A stretch of 64,000 nucleotides of DNA from Hydrogenophaga sp. BPS33 (GTDB lineage Bacteria; Pseudomonadota; Gammaproteobacteria; Burkholderiales; Burkholderiaceae_C). This document shows, one piece after another, positions 27,254 to 35,696 of the stretch. The notes under the pieces are model-generated. The model saw only the letters and a program-made list of their open reading frames with translations, ran no database searches and was not told the origin of the DNA. The position numbers and the translations under genes are program-made. Position 1 is the stretch's first letter. Every line of letters begins with the position of its first letter. The DNA is taken from positions 6,253,501 to 6,317,500 of the forward strand of contig NZ_CP044549.1 in the NCBI RefSeq assembly GCF_009859475.1, in the 5' to 3' direction.

Positions 27254-28123
27254 TCAGGTCGGCGCGCGGGCCATGTCGCTGGGCAGATCGGTCGTCGCGT
27301 CGTCGTTGATGTGGAATTGGCTGACGCCGCCTGCGTCCTTGGCGCCGAGGTCCACCGAGAAGCCGCAGCGCATGCGCTTGGCCGGGTAGATGGAGCGCCC
27401 ACACATCACGGGCATGTCGGTGTCGGTGTAATAGACCATCTCGCGCACCAGCAACGGGCTGTACGGATCGAGCTGCAGCATCTGCTCACCCTCCTCGCCG
27501 GCCAGAGAGGCCTCAATGCGGTTGTCGCCCCGGCGCAGCCGCACGCGGCGCTTGAGCAGGTCCAGCAGCGACTGGCTGGCCGCTTCGGAGCGCTGCATGG
27601 AGTCGCCGAAGTCGGGGTGGATGTAGCGGTAGTCGTACGACACCGGGCCGCTGGCATCGCTTCGCATGCGCTCCACCTGCAGCACCAGCGTGCCTTTGGG
27701 AATGCGCAGCATGGCCGCCACCTCGTCGCTGCAGGGCAGCATGTCAAAGCGCGCCAACGTGAGCGAAAGCGGACGGCCGCTGCGCGCCCACTGCTCGGGC
27801 AGGTTCATCGAAGGGTCGAAGGCTTCGTCAAAGCGCTCGCGGTTGACGAAAGTGCGGCTACCGCGTTGGCGCGAAAGAAAGCCTTCGCTGGACAGGCGCT
27901 GCAACGCCTGGCGCACAGTGGCGCGGCTGACGTCAAAGATGCTGCACAGCTCGCTCTCGGAATAGAAGGCATCGCTCGGGTAATCACCGCGCGCGATCAT
28001 GTCCTGCAGGCGGTGCACCACCTGCGCGTACAGCGGCAGCGGCGACATGCGGTCCAGGGAAATCGTGCGCCCGCCACTGGCCGGGCGCTTCTGAAGAACA
28101 TCGAGATCGTCGGAGGTGTTCAT
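27254..28123 (-). CDS. GntR/HutC-family transcriptional regulator
   Basis: The 289-residue product has a winged helix-turn-helix (PLYAQVVHRLQDMIARGDYP, SESELCSIFDVSRATVRQAL) and a C-terminal UTRA effector-binding domain (SYDYRYIHPDFGDSM, MVYYTDTDMPVMCGRSIYP). HutC-type regulators respond to small ligands and usually repress nearby uptake and catabolic genes. It is the first gene of the minus-strand operon, 62 bases before the permease. An imperfect palindrome lies upstream at 28149-28168. ATG 28123 was chosen since longer starts (28135, 28156) lack a ribosome-binding site and 28156 falls inside that palindrome. Confidence 0.9.
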   Translation of the reverse strand: MNTSDDLDVLQKRPASGGRTISLDRMSPLPLYAQVVHRLQDMIARGDYPSDAFYSESELCSIFDVSRATVRQALQRLSSEGFLSRQRGSRTFVNRERFDEAFDPSMNLPEQWARSGRPLSLTLARFDMLPCSDEVAAMLRIPKGTLVLQVERMRSDASGPVSYDYRYIHPDFGDSMQRSEAASQSLLDLLKRRVRLRRGDNRIEASLAGEEGEQMLQLDPYSPLLVREMVYYTDTDMPVMCGRSIYPAKRMRCGFSVDLGAKDAGGVSQFHINDDATTDLPSDMARAPT

Positions 28124-28148
28124 GCCTATTGTCATCTTGTTCGCAAGT

Positions 28149-28168
28149 ACGTACATGTCAATATACGT
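28149..28168. promoter_or_regulatory. Candidate GntR-family operator
   Basis: ACGTACATGTCAATATACGT has arms ACGTA/TACGT and 7 of 10 symmetric positions, 26 bases upstream of the chosen regulator start. AT-rich palindromes of this type upstream of HutC/GntR genes are usual autoregulatory sites. Binding is inference. Confidence 0.45.
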
Positions 28169-28326
28169 TCATTGAGCAAGACCCGGGCCAGGGTAAACAC
28201 CAGTAAAAATCGCCGTTCAGCACAAAAAACACGCGCCTAATCGCCCCAAAAGCGCCCGTAGCGCACCAGAGAGGTGAGCGCAGCCCCGCGTTGCCGGGCG
28301 TCGGGGAAAAATAGTGTGAACAGGCC

Positions 28327-28764
28327 CTAGGCGGTCGAGGTCCGTGGCGTGGCCACGTGCTCGCAAGCCACGCCCGTGCGCCGGCACTGGCCGTCGGCCT
28401 CCAGCCAGGGGTGGGCATGTCCGACGCAGCCGGTCTGGCAGATCACGCCACTGGCCTCGGCCATCGCTGCGGCTTCAGCGGCTGCAGCGAACATCTGCGC
28501 GCGCTGCGCCAGCGGTCGCATCGCACCCGTCATGCTCAAGCCCCAGAACAGGCTGGTGCGCGTGACGACGAGCTGGGCGCGCAACTGCACCACCTCGCAC
28601 TCCAGGACCTGCACCCGCTGCGCGTTGGCCCGCATCAACTCGCCCACGCGACGCTGCACACTGGCAAGCTGGCGCGTGAGGGCCGCGTGTTCCACCGCGA
28701 TCTCGCGCGCGGCCAGGCTGTCCTGCCGTGCGGACGGCATGGCGACTGTGGTGGTCAATGTCAT
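28327..28764 (-). CDS. Small coiled-coil, cysteine-containing protein of the heme operon
   Basis: The 145-residue product overlaps hmuV by four bases and has AAGGA nine bases upstream of ATG 28764. Residues 15-70 form a helical, likely coiled-coil region (ALTRQLASVQRRVGELMRAN). The C-terminal third holds four cysteines plus histidines: ICQTGCVGHAHPW, DGQCRRTGVACEH. That cluster could bind metal or heme. I do not recognise a named family. Its tight coupling to a heme importer suggests a role in heme handling; there is no signal peptide. Confidence 0.72.
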   Translation of the reverse strand: MTLTTTVAMPSARQDSLAAREIAVEHAALTRQLASVQRRVGELMRANAQRVQVLECEVVQLRAQLVVTRTSLFWGLSMTGAMRPLAQRAQMFAAAAEAAAMAEASGVICQTGCVGHAHPWLEADGQCRRTGVACEHVATPRTSTA

Positions 28765-29636
28765 AGGTTGTGGTCCTTCCCTGGCATGTGCGGCACAGCG
28801 GCCGCGATGAGCAATTGCGGCACGCCGTCGGCCGCGCGGACGGTGCTGGCCTGTACCTTCCAGACCTCCTGCACCAGCGCAGGCCGCAGCACACGCGCCG
28901 GGTGGCCGCTGGCGCGCAACGCACCCTGGTCGAGCACCCACAAGCGGTCGGCATAGCGCAATGCGAGGTTGGGATCGTGCAGCACCGCGAGCACGCCCAC
29001 GCCTTGTTCGCGCGCCCAGCGCCGCACCATGCCCAGGGTCTCGTGCTGGTGGCGCAAATCGAGCGCGGCGGTGGGCTCGTCGAGCAGGAGCCAGCGCGGC
29101 GCGCCATCGGCGCAGGGCTCCCAGATCTGAGCCATCACCCGTGCGAGCTGCGCGCGTGCGCGTTCACCGCCGCTCAGGCTGGCGATGGCGCGCTGCGCCA
29201 GGTGGGCCACGCCGGTGGCCTGCAGGGCGGCCTGCACGATCGCGGCCTCCTGTCGCGAGGGCTGCAGATGGTGCGGGTAGCGCCCGAGCGCCACCACGTC
29301 CTGCACCTGAAAGTCGAAGGCCACTGCCGTGTCCTGCGGCAACACCGCGCGGTGGCGCGCGAGCCGGTGCACTTGAGCCGGCGTCACGGCGTGGCCGTTG
29401 AGGGTGACCTGGCCACTGTCGGGCGCGCGCAGGCCCGCCAGCACCGAGAGCAGGGTGGACTTGCCCGCGCCGTTGGGGCCGAGGATGGCCCCCACATCAC
29501 CGGGGACGAGTTGCAGGTCCACCCCTTGCAGCAGCGCGCGGCCGGCGGCGCACACGCCCACACCACGCGCGCACAGGTCCTCGCGCTCGCTCAACACGGG
29601 GACCGCGAGCACAGCGTCAAAATGGCGCGCGTTCAC
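28761..29636 (-). CDS. hmuV: Heme ABC transporter ATP-binding protein
   Basis: The 291-residue ATPase has Walker A GPNGAGKST, the FecE-type signature LSGGERARAQLARV, Walker B WLLLDEPTAALD and switch HD. It energises heme import across the inner membrane with the FecCD-type permease. The start is GTG 29636, overlapping the permease stop (GTGA). The rest of this frame upstream is antisense-like shadow. Gene order (binding protein, permease, ATPase) is that of hmuTUV. Confidence 0.93.
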   Translation of the reverse strand: MNARHFDAVLAVPVLSEREDLCARGVGVCAAGRALLQGVDLQLVPGDVGAILGPNGAGKSTLLSVLAGLRAPDSGQVTLNGHAVTPAQVHRLARHRAVLPQDTAVAFDFQVQDVVALGRYPHHLQPSRQEAAIVQAALQATGVAHLAQRAIASLSGGERARAQLARVMAQIWEPCADGAPRWLLLDEPTAALDLRHQHETLGMVRRWAREQGVGVLAVLHDPNLALRYADRLWVLDQGALRASGHPARVLRPALVQEVWKVQASTVRAADGVPQLLIAAAVPHMPGKDHNL

Positions 29637-30682
29637 AGACGCCTCCCGTGCGCGCTTCGCAGCAGCAGCAGGAAAAAGGGCACGCCCACGACCGCCGTGA
29701 GCACGCCCAATGGCAACTCGGCCGGTTGCAGGACGGTGCGCGCCACCGCATCGGCCAGCAACACGAGCACCGCGCCCAGCAGCGCGGAGCCGGGCAGCAC
29801 CCAGCGGTGATCGGGACCGGCCACCAGCCGCACCATGTGCGGCGCGACGAGGCCGATGAAACCGATGATGCCGGTGGTGGCCGTGACCGCTCCCACAGCC
29901 AGTGCCGTGGCCACGATGGCGATCTGCTTCACGCGTTCGATCCGCACACCGAGCAGCACGGCCTGCGCTTCGCCCAGCGCGAGCGTGTTGAGCGGGCGCG
30001 CCAGGCGCAAACCCACCACGCCCGCCAGCAAGGTGATGGTCCCCACCAGCCCCACCGCACTCCAGCGCGCGCCGCCCAGGCTGCCCAGCAGCCAGAACTG
30101 CAGGTTGCGCAACTGCTCGTCGGTGGCGAGGAAGTTGAGCAGACCCAAACCGGCACCGGCCAATGCGTTGACCGCAATGCCCGCCAGCAGCATCAGCCCC
30201 ACGCGCGTGCCGCCCTCGCCGCGCGAGAGCAGGTAGATCAGCACCGTGACCGAGAGTCCCCCGGCAAAGGCCATGAGCACCAGCGTCCAGCTGCCCAACG
30301 CGCGCGGCAGGTCCGGGAACCAGGCATTGCCCATGACGATGGCGCATCCTGCGGCCAGCGCCGCGCCGCTGCTCACACCGATCAGGCCGGGATCGGCCAG
30401 CGGGTTGCGAAAGAGACCCTGCATGAGCGCACCGGCCAGGCCCAGGCCAGCGCCCGCCACCAGTCCCAGCACCAGGCGTGGCAGACGGATGTTGAAGAAC
30501 ACGAGTTCGGCACCGCTGCTGCCGGTGCGGCCCGAGACTGCACCCCGCAACACCGCCGGCAGATCCTGCAAGGGCAGGCTGTACGCGCCCTGCCCCGCAG
30601 CCCAAACCAGCGTGACCGCCAGCAACGCACCGAGCGTGCACAACAGGGCCGGCCCCGAGAGGCGTCCCGGCACGGCGCTCAC
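29633..30682 (-). CDS. hmuU: Heme ABC transporter permease, FecCD family
   Basis: The 349-residue protein has about ten hydrophobic helices and FecCD motifs: IRLPRLVLGLVAGAGLGLAG, NPLADPGLIGVSSGAALAA, TTGIIGFIGLVAPHMVR. GTG 30682 is chosen because GGAGGG lies seven bases before it; a start eight codons upstream at GTG 30706 is possible but has no such site. It forms the heme channel with the ATPase and receives cargo from the periplasmic binding protein encoded before it. Confidence 0.93.
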   Translation of the reverse strand: MSAVPGRLSGPALLCTLGALLAVTLVWAAGQGAYSLPLQDLPAVLRGAVSGRTGSSGAELVFFNIRLPRLVLGLVAGAGLGLAGALMQGLFRNPLADPGLIGVSSGAALAAGCAIVMGNAWFPDLPRALGSWTLVLMAFAGGLSVTVLIYLLSRGEGGTRVGLMLLAGIAVNALAGAGLGLLNFLATDEQLRNLQFWLLGSLGGARWSAVGLVGTITLLAGVVGLRLARPLNTLALGEAQAVLLGVRIERVKQIAIVATALAVGAVTATTGIIGFIGLVAPHMVRLVAGPDHRWVLPGSALLGAVLVLLADAVARTVLQPAELPLGVLTAVVGVPFFLLLLRSAHGRRL

Positions 30683-30743
30683 GGGACTACCCTCCGTGCT
30701 GCGCACTGCGGGGCCGAGCGCCTTCGGAGCGGCCGGGCGGCGC

Positions 30744-31625
30744 TCACGCCCTCACCACGCGGTCGTGCAGGCGTTCGACCACGTCGGGCATGCGGGGGCC
30801 GAAGCCCAGCAGCTCCAGTGCGTCCAGGTGCACCAGGGCGTTGGATGCGCTGTGGCGCGCATAGACCGGCGTGAGCGCCAGCTCGGGGCGCCGCCAGAAC
30901 GCGGCCTCGCCGCCGATGGCCTCGATGCCCTGGGTGGTCGTCAGGATCACATCCGGCGCGGCCTGCGCCATGGCCTCTGCGGTCATGGGCCGGTAGCCCT
31001 TGAACCCGCTGAGGGCGTTGCGCGCACCCATGAAGCGGATCACGGCATCGGCGGCCGTCTGCTCGCCCGACACCTGTGGGCTGCCGCTGTGCGAGAGCAC
31101 GAACAGCACCTTCGGCGCCGGCCCCTTGAACGCCTGCACGCGCGCACCCACCACCTGCCAACGCGCGTCCAGCCGTGCCTGCAAATCGCGCGCAGCGGCT
31201 TCGCGGTTCGCGGCGCGGCCCACGGCGGCGACCTTGCGGCGCACCTCGTCCCAACGGTGGTCGGCGGCGATGAGTTCCACGCGCACGCCGGCACTGCGCA
31301 ACTGGTCGAGCACCACAGGCGGGCCGGCGTCGGTGCCGGCGATCAGCGCATCGGGCCGCAAAGCGAGCAGGCCTTCGGCCGAGAGCTGGCGCATGTAGCC
31401 CACCTTCGGCGTGGCCAGCGCGGCGGCCGGGTAAAGGCTGGTGGTATCGGTGCCCACGAGCTGCTGCTGCGCACCGAGCGCATACACCACCTCGGTGATC
31501 CCACCGCCCACCGTGATCAGGCGCGGCGCTCCGGCCGCCAGGAGGCCCAGCGGCGAGGAAGCCGCGGCCAAGGCCGAGAGCCCCTGCAGCGCGCGCCGCC
31601 GAGAGAGGGGAAGTGGCAATGTCAT
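30744..31625 (-). CDS. hmuT: Periplasmic heme-binding protein
   Basis: The 293-residue precursor has an export signal (SRRRALQGLSALAAASS) and a class III binding-protein fold: RLITVGGGITEVVYALGAQ, VGYMRQLSAEGLLALRPD, LFVLSHSGSPQ, DVILTTTQGIEAIGG. Tyrosine in YMRQLS is a candidate heme ligand, as in HmuT/ShuT proteins. The start overlaps the VOC fragment stop (ATGA). It collects heme from the TonB receptor and hands it to HmuUV. Confidence 0.92.
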   Translation of the reverse strand: MTLPLPLSRRRALQGLSALAAASSPLGLLAAGAPRLITVGGGITEVVYALGAQQQLVGTDTTSLYPAAALATPKVGYMRQLSAEGLLALRPDALIAGTDAGPPVVLDQLRSAGVRVELIAADHRWDEVRRKVAAVGRAANREAAARDLQARLDARWQVVGARVQAFKGPAPKVLFVLSHSGSPQVSGEQTAADAVIRFMGARNALSGFKGYRPMTAEAMAQAAPDVILTTTQGIEAIGGEAAFWRRPELALTPVYARHSASNALVHLDALELLGFGPRMPDVVERLHDRVVRA

Positions 31626-31780
31626 GGCAGGTCGACACAGAAGTACGCCACGCCGCCGCCCTCGCAGCGCTGCACGAAGCCCAGATCGGCGTTGAAGCGT
31701 TTGGAGAGCTCGAAGTCCTTGGCAGGCACGAAGGCTTTGATTTCAACCGCCTGCAGGGCGGTGCTGACGGGCGCGTTCAT
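31622..31780 (-). pseudogene. 52-residue N-terminal fragment of a VOC/glyoxalase-like protein
   Basis: The frame encodes 52 residues ending FVQRCEGGGVAYFCVDLP. The part VEIKAFVPAKDFELSKRFNA is the first beta-alpha unit of a vicinal-oxygen-chelate (glyoxalase-like) domain, but the remaining two thirds are absent; the next gene begins at once. It is flanked by four-base overlaps on both sides (with hmuS and hmuT), so it is still translated in the operon unless silenced. It may be a deletion remnant or a reused small protein. Called pseudogene because the fold is incomplete. Confidence 0.65.
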
Positions 31781-32853
31781 GCAGGGGCCTCCACGCGCAT
31801 CTGCCGCAGGTGCGCGACGATCCGACGCCAGGCGGGCAACTCGCTCTGGCCCGGTTTGCGCGCACCGAAGAACATCGCCATGGGTTCGCCACGGTCGTCG
31901 AACGCTTCCACCGAGGTCACCACGCCGTCGGCGGTGGGTTTCTCGACCACCCATGCATGGGCAATACGGTCTTCGCGCAGGTGCAGGTTGAAGCCCGCGT
32001 CGAGCACGTTGAGCCAGGCTTTGCCGTGGATCTCCATCGGTTCGATGCGCCGCACGGGGCCGGTGTGGATCTGGATGCAGCCCGGGCTGCCCACGAACAC
32101 CATGATGGGCGTGCCGTCGAACGCCGCTTCCGTCAGCAGGTCGCGCAGCGCCGTGGTGGGTACGCGGTGCGTGAAGCGGCCCTCGACCAGCCGAAAGCTG
32201 TGCTGGCGCTCCAGGCCGAACTGCTTGAGCAGACCGAAGAACTGGTGCGTGTCGGTCATCGCACTCCAGGCGTTGCCAAAGGCGTTGACGTCCGGCGAAG
32301 GCGGCAGCACCGCAGCGGACGGCGCGGCGCGTTCGACGAAGGCGCGCGCGGACGTCGTGTCGGTGTGTTGTTCGATCACGGCGCGCCATGCGTGCAAATC
32401 GGTCGGCTCGCGCACGTAGATCTTGTGCACCGCCACGCCATGGCGGTCGAAGAACTGCAGACTCGGCGTGCCCATGCCGGGTTGCGATTTCGATGCCTCG
32501 CTCACCGCGAAGCCGGCATGCCACTGCGCAAAGAAGAGCCGCAGGTCGATGTCTTCGCCCAGCGCCAGGCCCACGTGCCCGCTGGCCGACAGCTTCTGGT
32601 ACACGCCGGTTTTCTCGTGCACCACTGTCTCGTTGCGCGTGAGCGCCATCAAGGGACCACAGGGCTCCAGGGACTGCAGCAGGCTCAGCCAGTCACCGCG
32701 CAAAGGCGTGGCGTGCAAGGGTGCTTCGTGTGTACCGGCATGGGCGGCGATGGCCGCGCCTTCGCTCAGGTCGATCGACTCGGCGGCCTCCTTGGCGCGC
32801 AGGCCACCGGCGCGAGCGGACTGGAAAGCGGTTCGAATATCGCGGGCTTGCAT
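31777..32853 (-). CDS. hmuS: Hemin-degrading factor, HemS/ChuS family
   Basis: The 358-residue cytoplasmic protein has the duplicated HemS/ChuS fold (two repeats, about 25-190 and 200-350; for example GDWLSLLQSLEPCGPLMALT in the first). HmuS-type proteins bind heme delivered by the importer and open or traffic it, freeing iron. ATG 32853 has AAGGA five bases upstream, so the long upstream extension was discarded. It overlaps the VOC fragment by four bases. The context among a TonB receptor and hmuTUV fixes the role well. Confidence 0.93.
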   Translation of the reverse strand: MQARDIRTAFQSARAGGLRAKEAAESIDLSEGAAIAAHAGTHEAPLHATPLRGDWLSLLQSLEPCGPLMALTRNETVVHEKTGVYQKLSASGHVGLALGEDIDLRLFFAQWHAGFAVSEASKSQPGMGTPSLQFFDRHGVAVHKIYVREPTDLHAWRAVIEQHTDTTSARAFVERAAPSAAVLPPSPDVNAFGNAWSAMTDTHQFFGLLKQFGLERQHSFRLVEGRFTHRVPTTALRDLLTEAAFDGTPIMVFVGSPGCIQIHTGPVRRIEPMEIHGKAWLNVLDAGFNLHLREDRIAHAWVVEKPTADGVVTSVEAFDDRGEPMAMFFGARKPGQSELPAWRRIVAHLRQMRVEAPA

Positions 32854-32878
32854 CGTGTTCCTTCTGATCGAGATGGCC

Positions 32879-33211
32879 TCAATGCACGCTCGCAGGTGCG
32901 GTGTGCCACAGGGGCGTGGGTCCGGGCTCGGGCGCCACGGCCTGCGCTGCGTTTTCCAGCTCCAGCTGCCAGCGCGTGCGCAAATTCGCCACCATGATCT
33001 GCATGGGCGGCGTGAGCTGCGGGTGGGCCGACAGGCAGAACAGGTTGGACACCAGCTTGCGCGCCATGTGTGGGCGGTGCGGGCAATCGCGCGCGCTTTG
33101 CGCATAGCCGGTCATGAGCGCGAGCGTGCCGGCCAGCAGGGCTTCCATGCTGGGCAGCGTGTACTCCTCGTCCTGGGCATCGAAGCATGCATCGTGCGGG
33201 GTGGTGGGCAT
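32879..33211 (-). CDS. Small hypothetical protein of the heme operon
   Basis: The 110-residue product (MPTTPHDACFDAQDEEYTLP) has three helical blocks, SMEALLAGTLALMTGYAQSA, HMARKLVSNLFCLSA and PPMQIMVANLRTRWQLEL, and a proline-rich end. ATG 33211 has AGGAG nine bases upstream. No named family recognised. It lies between the receptor and hmuS, as do similar small genes in other heme operons of this group (recollection). No signal peptide. Confidence 0.8.
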   Translation of the reverse strand: MPTTPHDACFDAQDEEYTLPSMEALLAGTLALMTGYAQSARDCPHRPHMARKLVSNLFCLSAHPQLTPPMQIMVANLRTRWQLELENAAQAVAPEPGPTPLWHTAPASVH

Positions 33212-33257
33212 GGCGTGTGGCTCCTGTGAAGTGGCTGTTTGGGAAGTGGGCGGCGGG

Positions 33258-35498
33258 CTAGAACTCGGTGACGAGCGCCAGCGAGATGGCGCGCCCCGGC
33301 GCGGTGTAAGCGTCCAGCACCGGCGAGTTCGAGGCCACGCCGACGACGTTGCCCCACTCCCAGTACTTGCGGTCGGTCACGTTGTGGATCGCCGCGCTCA
33401 ACCGCGTGGAACGGTTGACCTGCCAGCTCGCGCGCAGGTCCAGCGTGGTGTAGGACGGTGGTGCGAACTGATTGGCAATATTCGGGCTCGCGGTGTTGAT
33501 GTCGCTGCGCGCCTTCTTGGCCGTGTATGCCAGCGAAGCGCCGAGCTTCCAGTCGCCCAGGCGGTGGTCCACCCCCAGCACCAGGCGCGCCGGGTTGACG
33601 CTGTTGAGTGGCGCACCCAGACGCGTGTCCTTGCCTTTGGTCTGCCCATAGGCCAAGCGCAGATCCGTGGCCGAGCCCAGCACGAGTTTCCCCTTGAGTT
33701 CGAAGCCGCTCAGACGCACCTGACCGCGGTTGATGGCCTGGTAGGTCAGCGGGTCCAGCGGATTGCCCGCGGTCCCGCTCACCGGCACGAGCTCGTCGAT
33801 GAAATCCTTGTAGCGGCCGCTGAAGACCGCGGCCTCCCACTGCACCGGCCCCACCTTGTCGCGCGCGCCCAGCTCCAGCGTGCGGCTGGTCTCGGGCTTG
33901 AGGTTCGGGTTGGGAACGGTGCGGTAGCTCGCCGGGATGTTCTGGAAATTGTTGTTGAGCTGCAGCGCGCTCGGCGCCTTGAAGCCGGCGGCCACGTTGG
34001 CGAACAGATGGAGTTCCTGCGCTGGGCGGAAGATCACACCGAGCTTGGGCGAAAACGCGGTGTCCGACAGGCTGGCGGCCTGCAACGGGTACAGCGCATG
34101 GTTCGCGGCCTTGAGGTCGAAGCGGTCGTAGCGCAGCGCCGGAATCACGCTCCAGCGGTCGGTGGCGAATTCACTCTGCACGAACAGTGCGGCGTTGGTC
34201 TCGCGTGTCGGCGGGAAGCGCTTGAGCGGGTAGCTCTCGTAGCCCGGCGCGCCGGTGCCGGTGACGAGGTTGTCCATCTTCGAGACCGACACATCGGCGC
34301 CATACACCAGCTTCTGGCTCCAGTCGGCGCCCAGTGCACGCGTTTTTTCGGCCTGCAGCACGCCTTGCCAAAGTTTCTCGTTGTACGTGACGTCGCGCGA
34401 ACGGCTGGTGGGTGGCGGCGATGTGCGCAACTCGCTCGCCACCTCTTGCGATTCGGCCTGCTGGTAGCCCACGGTGGCGCGCAACTCGTCGGCCCAGGCT
34501 GTGCCGAGCTTGAAGCGGCCATCCCAACTGAGACGCGTGCGCTGCATGTCGCTGGTGCCATCGAGATCCAGCACACCGGTCGCGGTGGCACTGCGGCCGC
34601 TGTACGCCTCGATCTCACCGGACTTGTCCACGTGCTCGAGCGTCAGCGTGTGCCGCTGTCCACCTCCGGGCGTCAGAACGACCTTGCCCAGCGCGGACAC
34701 ACTCTTGTCCTTCTGTGGATTGGGCGCCGTGCGGTTGCTGTTGAGCGCATGGTTCTCGCCCAGGTTCTCCAGCGCCTCGCTGCGGCCGAGTTGCACGCTG
34801 CCCAGCCACTGCACGGTATCGCTGGGCTGGCCGACCAGCGTGACGCCCACGCCGCGGCCGCGTTCCTCGGAACTGGCCCGCACGCCCACACGTCCGCCGA
34901 AGGTCTGTCCGGTCTTGAGCAAATCCTTGGGCTCGGTGGTGAACATCGCCACCATGCCAGCGAGTCCGTCGGAGCCGTAGAGCGCAGAACTGGCGCCGCG
35001 CACGATTTCCACGCGCGAGATGAGGCCCAGGTCGTAATAGTCGCGGCCAAACGAAGCCGAGCCGAACACGCCACTGGTGAGTTCGCGCGGAACGCGGATG
35101 CCGTCCACCGTGAGCAGCACGCGATTGCCGTCGAGGCCGCGCAGGTTGAAGCCGGCATTGCCCTCGCGCCCGTTGGAGCCCACTTGCGGGCCGTTGACCG
35201 CGGCAAAGCGCTGCGCTGCTCGGCGCACGCTCATGTTGGGAACTTCGCGCGCGAGATCGCGGATGTCCTGCACGCGCGCGGGATCAAGATCCTCGCCAGT
35301 GATCACGTCGACGCTGGCCGGCACCTCTTCGATCGCGCGCTCGCTGCGCGAGCCGCTCACGACCACTTCGCGCAAAGTGCCAGGGCCGCTGGCTTGCGCC
35401 GCGGCAGAACCAGCCAGCAGCGCGAGGCAGGCCGCGCACAAAGGGCTGAGCGCACGCCGGGAATGGGAAAGGAAGCGAGGGGAATGGGAAGCAGACAA
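33258..35498 (-). CDS. hmuR: TonB-dependent heme/hemoglobin receptor
   Basis: Outer-membrane receptor of about 746 residues. It has a signal peptide (SPLCAACLALLAGSAAAQA), a TonB-box-like REVVVSGSR, and a plug domain (IEEVPASVDVITGEDL, GREGNAGFNLRGLDGNRVLLT in part, SALYGSDGLAG). A 22-strand barrel follows, ending ISLALVTEF with the usual C-terminal aromatic residue. The GSDGLAG plug and operon place it in the heme/hemoglobin class. No ATG occurs in frame at the beginning; TTG 35498 is chosen because AGGTG lies five bases upstream, and TTG 35516 is the alternative. A Fur-box-like site lies 93 bases upstream. Confidence 0.92.
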   Translation of the reverse strand: MSASHSPRFLSHSRRALSPLCAACLALLAGSAAAQASGPGTLREVVVSGSRSERAIEEVPASVDVITGEDLDPARVQDIRDLAREVPNMSVRRAAQRFAAVNGPQVGSNGREGNAGFNLRGLDGNRVLLTVDGIRVPRELTSGVFGSASFGRDYYDLGLISRVEIVRGASSALYGSDGLAGMVAMFTTEPKDLLKTGQTFGGRVGVRASSEERGRGVGVTLVGQPSDTVQWLGSVQLGRSEALENLGENHALNSNRTAPNPQKDKSVSALGKVVLTPGGGQRHTLTLEHVDKSGEIEAYSGRSATATGVLDLDGTSDMQRTRLSWDGRFKLGTAWADELRATVGYQQAESQEVASELRTSPPPTSRSRDVTYNEKLWQGVLQAEKTRALGADWSQKLVYGADVSVSKMDNLVTGTGAPGYESYPLKRFPPTRETNAALFVQSEFATDRWSVIPALRYDRFDLKAANHALYPLQAASLSDTAFSPKLGVIFRPAQELHLFANVAAGFKAPSALQLNNNFQNIPASYRTVPNPNLKPETSRTLELGARDKVGPVQWEAAVFSGRYKDFIDELVPVSGTAGNPLDPLTYQAINRGQVRLSGFELKGKLVLGSATDLRLAYGQTKGKDTRLGAPLNSVNPARLVLGVDHRLGDWKLGASLAYTAKKARSDINTASPNIANQFAPPSYTTLDLRASWQVNRSTRLSAAIHNVTDRKYWEWGNVVGVASNSPVLDAYTAPGRAISLALVTEF

Positions 35499-35590
35499 GA
35501 CGGCACCTGAATCCAAAGGGTTGGAGGACGAGGCTGGCGTCTTGTCTCCAGGGAAACGCCCTGGGCACTGGCTGGCAGATCGCTGATTAT

Positions 35591-35607
35591 ATGAGAACGA
35601 TTCTCAT
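35591..35607. promoter_or_regulatory. Fur box between hmuR and bfr
   Basis: ATGAGAACGATTCTCAT has perfect seven-base arms ATGAGAA/TTCTCAT around a three-base centre, the form of Fur sites in beta- and gammaproteobacteria. It sits in a 198-base divergent spacer and could control hmuR and bfr. A second half site (GATTCTCAA) follows at 35622. Confidence 0.85.
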
Positions 35608-35696
35608 TTGCAAGCTGAACCGATTCTCAAAACTGAAACGCCCAAGTGCTGCGCGCACAATGCGCGCCTCTCAACAAAAAAATGGAAGGAAAACCC

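Noticed and set aside
31781..32524. Extension of the VOC fragment to a 300-residue frame
   Set aside because: The upstream part is the shadow of hmuS in another frame; only the last 52 residues look like protein.
33114..35510. A 798-residue plus-strand open frame opposite the TonB receptor
   Set aside because: Antisense to a full TonB-dependent receptor; no recognisable domain and shadow-like composition.
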